From DATARH01 sp035648415 (GTDB taxonomy: Bacteria; Pseudomonadota; Alphaproteobacteria; ATCC43930; CGMCC-115725), in assembly GCA_035648415.1 (NCBI GenBank), contig DASRLO010000035.1, forward strand, positions 1 to 64,000: a stretch of 64,000 nucleotides of DNA, written 5' to 3'. Below are positions 60,775-64,000 of the stretch, in pieces (position 1 is the first letter of the stretch; each line of letters begins with the position of its first letter). A model generated the notes under the pieces. That model was not told the origin of the DNA. It was given only the letters and a program-made list of their open reading frames with translations, and did not search any database. Both the position numbers and the translations under genes were made by a program.

Positions 60775-61887
60775 GTGCAAGACCGCACCAACCCCCACCG
60801 CAACCCTCCCTCGTCGGTGGAGGAGAGAGGGGAAGGATCAAGCGCCAGCGCCAGAGATAACCCCCTCCCCCGCTTGCGGGGGAGGGTCGGGGTGGGGGTG
60901 GTCGCGACACTGCTCGTGGCGGCCCCCGCCTTCGCCAACGATTCGACCGCCGAGCTCGGCACCGGCGGGCTTGATTTCGTGCGGAACGAAAATGTCGAAA
61001 TGCGTTCCGAGCAGCTCTCCATCTCGACCGCCGAAATCCGCGTCACCTACCATTTTTTCAACAAGAGCGAGCGGCCGGTCACCAATCTGGTGGCGTTTCC
61101 GATGCCCGACATCACGATCGCCGACGAGGACGCCAACATCTCCGTGCCGACCGAGGACCCGGCCAATTTCCTCGCCTTTACGACGCAGGCCAACGGCCAG
61201 CCGGTCGATATCCAGGTCGAACAGAAGGCCTTCGCCAAGGGTCTCGACCGGACCGCGATGCTCCAGGAGATGAAGATCCCGCTGGCGCCGCATTTACGGA
61301 CAACCTACGCCGCCCTCGACGCGCTGCCGCGGGACGAATGGCGGCAGCTGATCGATCTGGGCCTCGCGGAAATCGCCGAATACGCGACCGGCCCCGATTA
61401 TAAGATGCACCAGCATCTCGAGCCGCGCTGGACGCTGAAGACCACCTATTACTGGCAGCAGACCTTTCCGGCCCAGCAGGAGCTGGTCATCGAGCACCGC
61501 TACAAGCCGAGCGTCGGCGGCAGCGCCGGCACCACTCTCAGCAAGCCGGACGACCCGGACGCGCGGGCCGAAGAGAAAAAATATTGCATGGAGCAGGGCG
61601 TCATCGATCGGGCGCGCGAAATGGTCGAGGCGGCGCGCAAAGCCAAGAATTCCTCTGTCGGCGAGCGGCGGATCGACTACGTCCTGAAGACGGGCGCCAA
61701 CTGGGCCGGGCCGATCGCCGATTTCATGCTCACCCTCGATAAGGGCGCGCCGGACAATCTGATGAGCTTCTGCGGCAAGAACGGCTTGAAGAAACTCTCG
61801 CCAACCCAGTTCCAGTTGCACTACACCGATTTCACCCCGACCCGGGATTTGGCGATCCTGATCTTGACGCCCAAAATCATGCCGTAG
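60775..61887 (+). CDS. DUF4424-family secreted protein, start region overlaid by a palindromic repeat
   Basis: The mature part matches DUF4424: NDSTAELGTGGLDFVRNENV, then EQLSISTAEIRVTYHFFNKS, VAFPMPDITI and EHRYKPSVGGSAG. Such proteins are secreted and of unknown function. Residues 6-42 of the frame from GTG 60775 are encoded by a palindromic element; the signal core VVATLLVAAPAFA with cleavage at FA-ND follows. The basic n-region would then come from the element (PRLRGR). GTG 60892 or 60898, after a GGGGGAGGG stretch, are alternative starts. Start uncertain; body secure. Confidence 0.8.
   Translation: MQDRTNPHRNPPSSVEERGEGSSASARDNPLPRLRGRVGVGVVATLLVAAPAFANDSTAELGTGGLDFVRNENVEMRSEQLSISTAEIRVTYHFFNKSERPVTNLVAFPMPDITIADEDANISVPTEDPANFLAFTTQANGQPVDIQVEQKAFAKGLDRTAMLQEMKIPLAPHLRTTYAALDALPRDEWRQLIDLGLAEIAEYATGPDYKMHQHLEPRWTLKTTYYWQQTFPAQQELVIEHRYKPSVGGSAGTTLSKPDDPDARAEEKKYCMEQGVIDRAREMVEAARKAKNSSVGERRIDYVLKTGANWAGPIADFMLTLDKGAPDNLMSFCGKNGLKKLSPTQFQLHYTDFTPTRDLAILILTPKIMP
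60790..60900. repeat. dispersed palindromic element, family 3, over a gene start
   Basis: Left arm ACCCCCACCGCAACCCTCCC (from about 60790) and right arm GGGGGAGGGTCGGGGTGGGG are imperfect complements; an inner CCCCCTCCCCCGCTTGCGGG hairpin lies on the right. The 111-base length is a multiple of three. It spans the signal-peptide region of the DUF4424 gene. Confidence 0.8.
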
Positions 61888-61898
61888 ACGAGGAACAG

Positions 61899-62441
61899 AT
61901 GGCCGCAACCGTCACCGCCGTCAGCCGCAGCCCCGGCCATACGATGTCGAAGCCGAACGAGGATTGCATCCGCCTCCTCGCCGGGCTCGGGGTCGAGGAC
62001 GACGCGCATATGGGACCGACGGTCAAGCACCGTTCGCGCGTCGCCAAGGACCCGACCGCGCCCAATCTGCGTCAGGTGCACCTGATCCACGCCGAGCTGC
62101 ACGACGAGCTGGAAGCCGGCGGCTTCCAACTCGCGCCCGGCGAGATGGGCGAGAATTTGACGACGCGCGGGGTCGATCTCCTGGGGCTGCCGGTCGGGGC
62201 GCGGCTGCGCCTCGGCGCCGAGGCGGTGGTCGAGATCACCGGGCTGCGCAACCCCTGCTACCAGCTCGACAAGCTCAGGGCGGGGCTGATGAAGGCGACG
62301 CTCGACCGCGACGCCGACGGCAACCTCGTGCGCAAGGCCGGGGTGATGGGGGTGGTGCTCGCCGGCGGCGAGATCAGGCCGGGCGACGCGATCGAAGTGG
62401 AATTGCCTCCCGAACCGCACCGCAAGCTCGCGGCGGTATAA
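61899..62441 (+). CDS. MOSC domain protein
   Basis: The 180-residue protein has a MOSC fold: AVSRSPGHTMSKPNED at the start, the EMGENLTTRGVDLLGLPVG segment and the conserved Cys in GLRNPCYQLDKL, which in MOSC proteins binds molybdenum or sulfur. The domain is found in molybdenum cofactor sulfurases and mARC-type reductases. It follows the DUF4424 gene after 11 bases. Role unknown. Confidence 0.92.
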   Translation: MAATVTAVSRSPGHTMSKPNEDCIRLLAGLGVEDDAHMGPTVKHRSRVAKDPTAPNLRQVHLIHAELHDELEAGGFQLAPGEMGENLTTRGVDLLGLPVGARLRLGAEAVVEITGLRNPCYQLDKLRAGLMKATLDRDADGNLVRKAGVMGVVLAGGEIRPGDAIEVELPPEPHRKLAAV

Positions 62442-62445
62442 GCCC

Positions 62446-63024
62446 TCAGAACACGCCGGGCACCAGCCGGGCGGTGCGGCGGCAATAATCGGCGTATTCG
62501 GGGAAGGTCTCGCGCATGCGGGCTTCCTCGACCCGCAGCTTGACGACAAAGCCGGCGAGGATCAGCGCCGCGGCGATAAAGCCGCGCGCCGCGCCGATCG
62601 CCAGCGCCGTGCCGAGGAGCGCCAGCAGGATGCCGGTGTAGATCGGATGGCGCAGCCAGCGGTAGGGGCCGGTTCGGATCAAGGTGTGGCCTTCCTTGAC
62701 CGTCACCTCGCCGCTCCAGTTGCGGCCCAAATGCCAGCGCGCCCAGACCGAAAACACCAGCCCGGCGGCAACCAGCACGACGCCGCAGAACGGCGCCGCC
62801 GGCCCGGCGGGCAGGACCGGCCGGTTGAGCGCCGCCGGCACCATCCGCGGGAAGACCAGCAGCGCGCAGCCGATCACCACTGGGGCCCGGTTCCAGATCG
62901 CGGCGATATGCCGCTCGCGCCATCGCGTCTGCTTGACGTTCCAGGCGGCGGCCAGCCAGAGCGCGATCCAGAGCGCCCACAGCGCCGGGATCAGATAGCG
63001 CGACAGCTCGGCGCCGGTTCTCAT
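62446..63024 (-). CDS. isoprenylcysteine carboxyl methyltransferase-like membrane protein
   Basis: The 192-residue membrane protein has about five hydrophobic segments and the ICMT/PEMT C-terminal signature RTGPYRWLRHPIYTGILLAL followed by RVEEARMRETFPEYADYCRR, which binds SAM at the membrane. Bacterial members methylate lipids or small hydrophobic compounds; the substrate is unknown. It converges on the MOSC gene, four bases apart. Confidence 0.9.
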   Translation of the reverse strand: MRTGAELSRYLIPALWALWIALWLAAAWNVKQTRWRERHIAAIWNRAPVVIGCALLVFPRMVPAALNRPVLPAGPAAPFCGVVLVAAGLVFSVWARWHLGRNWSGEVTVKEGHTLIRTGPYRWLRHPIYTGILLALLGTALAIGAARGFIAAALILAGFVVKLRVEEARMRETFPEYADYCRRTARLVPGVF

Positions 63025-63046
63025 CCCGCTTACATTCTCATGCCGC

Positions 63047-63862
63047 TTATAGGAGCTTGCCGACGCCCTCGATCACCGTATCCCAATCGTCGATTTCGCG
63101 GTCCTGCGGGTGGACCATGACGTGCTGGACGCCGGCGGCCTCGTATGCCGCGACGCGCTCTTTCATCATCCCGACATCCTTGCCGTCCCAGTGCGAGCGC
63201 ACCGAAATCGTAAAGCCCGGCTCCGGCCGGTCGCGGCGCAGCCGCTTGACCACCTCGCCGGCTTGCTCGGGCGTCACCTGGCTGCCGTGCCACCCGTCGC
63301 CGATGCGCACGGTGCGCTTGTGCGCCGCCTCGGAACGGCTGCCGTGCCACATCGGGATCGGCGATATTGGCTGCGGCAGCATCGTCATGTCCTTGATCTC
63401 GGAGGCGATGTACGTGCTGTCGAAGCTCACCGGGTCCTGCGACCACACCGCCTTCATCATTGCGATGCCTTCGTCCATCCGCCTTCCGCGCTCGTTGAAC
63501 GGGACGCCGAGCGCGGCGAACTCCGGCTCCAGCCAGCCGACCCCGACCCCCATGATGAGCCGCCCGTTCGAGAGATTGTGCAGGGTCGCCAATTCCTTGG
63601 CGAGCGGCAGCGGGTGGCGCATCGGCAGCACCAGCACGCTGGTGCCGAGCCGCACCCGCTCGGTGACGGCGGCGACCCAGGTCAAGGTCAGCACCGGATC
63701 GTAGAACAGCGGCGAGCGCGGGAACTGCGCGCGCGGCACGATGATGTGCTCGCTGACCCAGACGTCGCTGAGCCCCAAATCCTCGGCCCGCCGGGCGTGG
63801 CGCTTGATCAGCGCCGGCGCCGCCTGGCTGCCGGCATGCGGCAGGTGCATCCCGATCTGCAT
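63047..63862 (-). CDS. LLM-class F420-dependent oxidoreductase
   Basis: The 271-residue TIM-barrel enzyme shows IKRHARRAEDLGLSDVWVSE, ERVRLGTSVLVLPMRHPLPL and SNGRLIMGVGVGWLEPEF, the usual LLM/F420 signature, and RIGDGWHGSQVTPEQAGEV near the end. ATG 63862 (MQIGMHLPHAG) is family-like. It is divergent from the SDR at the window edge and lies 22 bases upstream of the ICMT-like gene on the same strand. Substrate unknown. Confidence 0.92.
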   Translation of the reverse strand: MQIGMHLPHAGSQAAPALIKRHARRAEDLGLSDVWVSEHIIVPRAQFPRSPLFYDPVLTLTWVAAVTERVRLGTSVLVLPMRHPLPLAKELATLHNLSNGRLIMGVGVGWLEPEFAALGVPFNERGRRMDEGIAMMKAVWSQDPVSFDSTYIASEIKDMTMLPQPISPIPMWHGSRSEAAHKRTVRIGDGWHGSQVTPEQAGEVVKRLRRDRPEPGFTISVRSHWDGKDVGMMKERVAAYEAAGVQHVMVHPQDREIDDWDTVIEGVGKLL

Positions 63863-63952
63863 GTCTATCCCCCATTCCTCGCGCGTTGACAGGCACGGCC
63901 CACTGGCCGCCACAATGCCCGCAACGACGGGAATTGCGAAAGGGGGGTTGCG

Positions 63953-64000
63953 ATGCGCTTTGCCGGTAAAATCGCGCTGATCACCGCCTGCGCCAGCGGC
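63953..64000 (+). CDS. SDR-family gene, 5' end only
   Basis: Sixteen codons at the window edge: MRFAGKIALITACASG, the start of an SDR Rossmann fold, with AGGGGGG upstream of the ATG. The usual T-G-x-x-x-G-x-G begins T-A-C-A-S-G here, a variant seen in some members. The gene runs off the window. Confidence 0.75.
   Translation, partial: MRFAGKIALITACASG

Noticed and set aside
1..64000. tRNA, rRNA, CRISPR, integrase or transposase genes
   Set aside because: Read for T-loop/acceptor patterns, regularly spaced repeats and transposase motifs; nothing convincing was seen, though a tool-based search was not possible.

Overview
The window is chromosomal DNA from a GC-rich alphaproteobacterium. Indicators are an RNase E with a long acidic insertion in its S1 domain, the mrcA-prfB pair, the def-fmt-truA block next to dapD/dapE, and an argD-argF pair with hslO nearby on the same strand. 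The species cannot be fixed from sequence alone; Rhodospirillales-like or a related free-living order is an inference. No rRNA, tRNA, CRISPR array, transposase or integrase was seen.

Layout. 0-1.7 kb: an AT-richer accessory patch with two tiny divergent genes, a DUF4288-like protein and an unrecognised 267-aa protein. 1.7-10.8 kb: core genes prfB (with the classical programmed +1 frameshift), the penicillin-binding protein mrcA, divergent rne, a periplasmic M48 protease and a DsbA-like oxidoreductase. 10.8-17.5 kb: hslO, then a DUF5681 gene and a BsuBI/PstI-type restriction-modification module whose nuclease gene is frameshifted, then argF-argD; the module sits where argF and hslO would normally be neighbours. 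17.8-22.1 kb: a complete carbohydrate-type ABC importer operon (binding protein, ATPase, two permeases), with a strong hairpin after the binding-protein gene. 22.6-27.7 kb: small accessory genes (MFS efflux pump, recX, a PaiB-like regulator with a LysE exporter, glutathione peroxidase, a truncated cyclase membrane domain). 27.8-34.7 kb: a GldA/GldF/GldG-like ABC system with DUF4340 and DUF1289 genes, a small lipoprotein, uppP and a SIS-domain gene. 34.8-39.7 kb: lysine/DAP synthesis (dapD, dapE) and translation genes (truA, fmt, def). 39.7-49 kb: catabolic and peripheral enzymes. 49-58 kb: a Lon-like protease with a universal stress protein, a pair of small secreted proteins sharing one C-terminal module, a Wza-like exporter lipoprotein with a glycosyltransferase, and RlpA. 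58-64 kb: an SDR, leuA, DUF4424, MOSC, an ICMT-like methyltransferase and an LLM-type flavin oxidoreductase.

Recurring theme. Several dispersed palindromic elements, of at least two sequence families, lie between genes. In two places an element lies inside the 5' end of a gene for an exported protein, in the signal-peptide region, with a length that is a multiple of three. In the clearest case (32740-32820) removing the 81-bp element leaves a compact lipoprotein signal peptide in frame. This resembles the in-gene palindromic elements known from Rickettsia and is the most interesting signal in the window. Other decay or variation marks are the frameshifted nuclease, a probable frameshift in the glutathione peroxidase leader, a tandem duplication across two convergent gene ends, and an in-frame 15-bp repeat in the PaiB-like gene.
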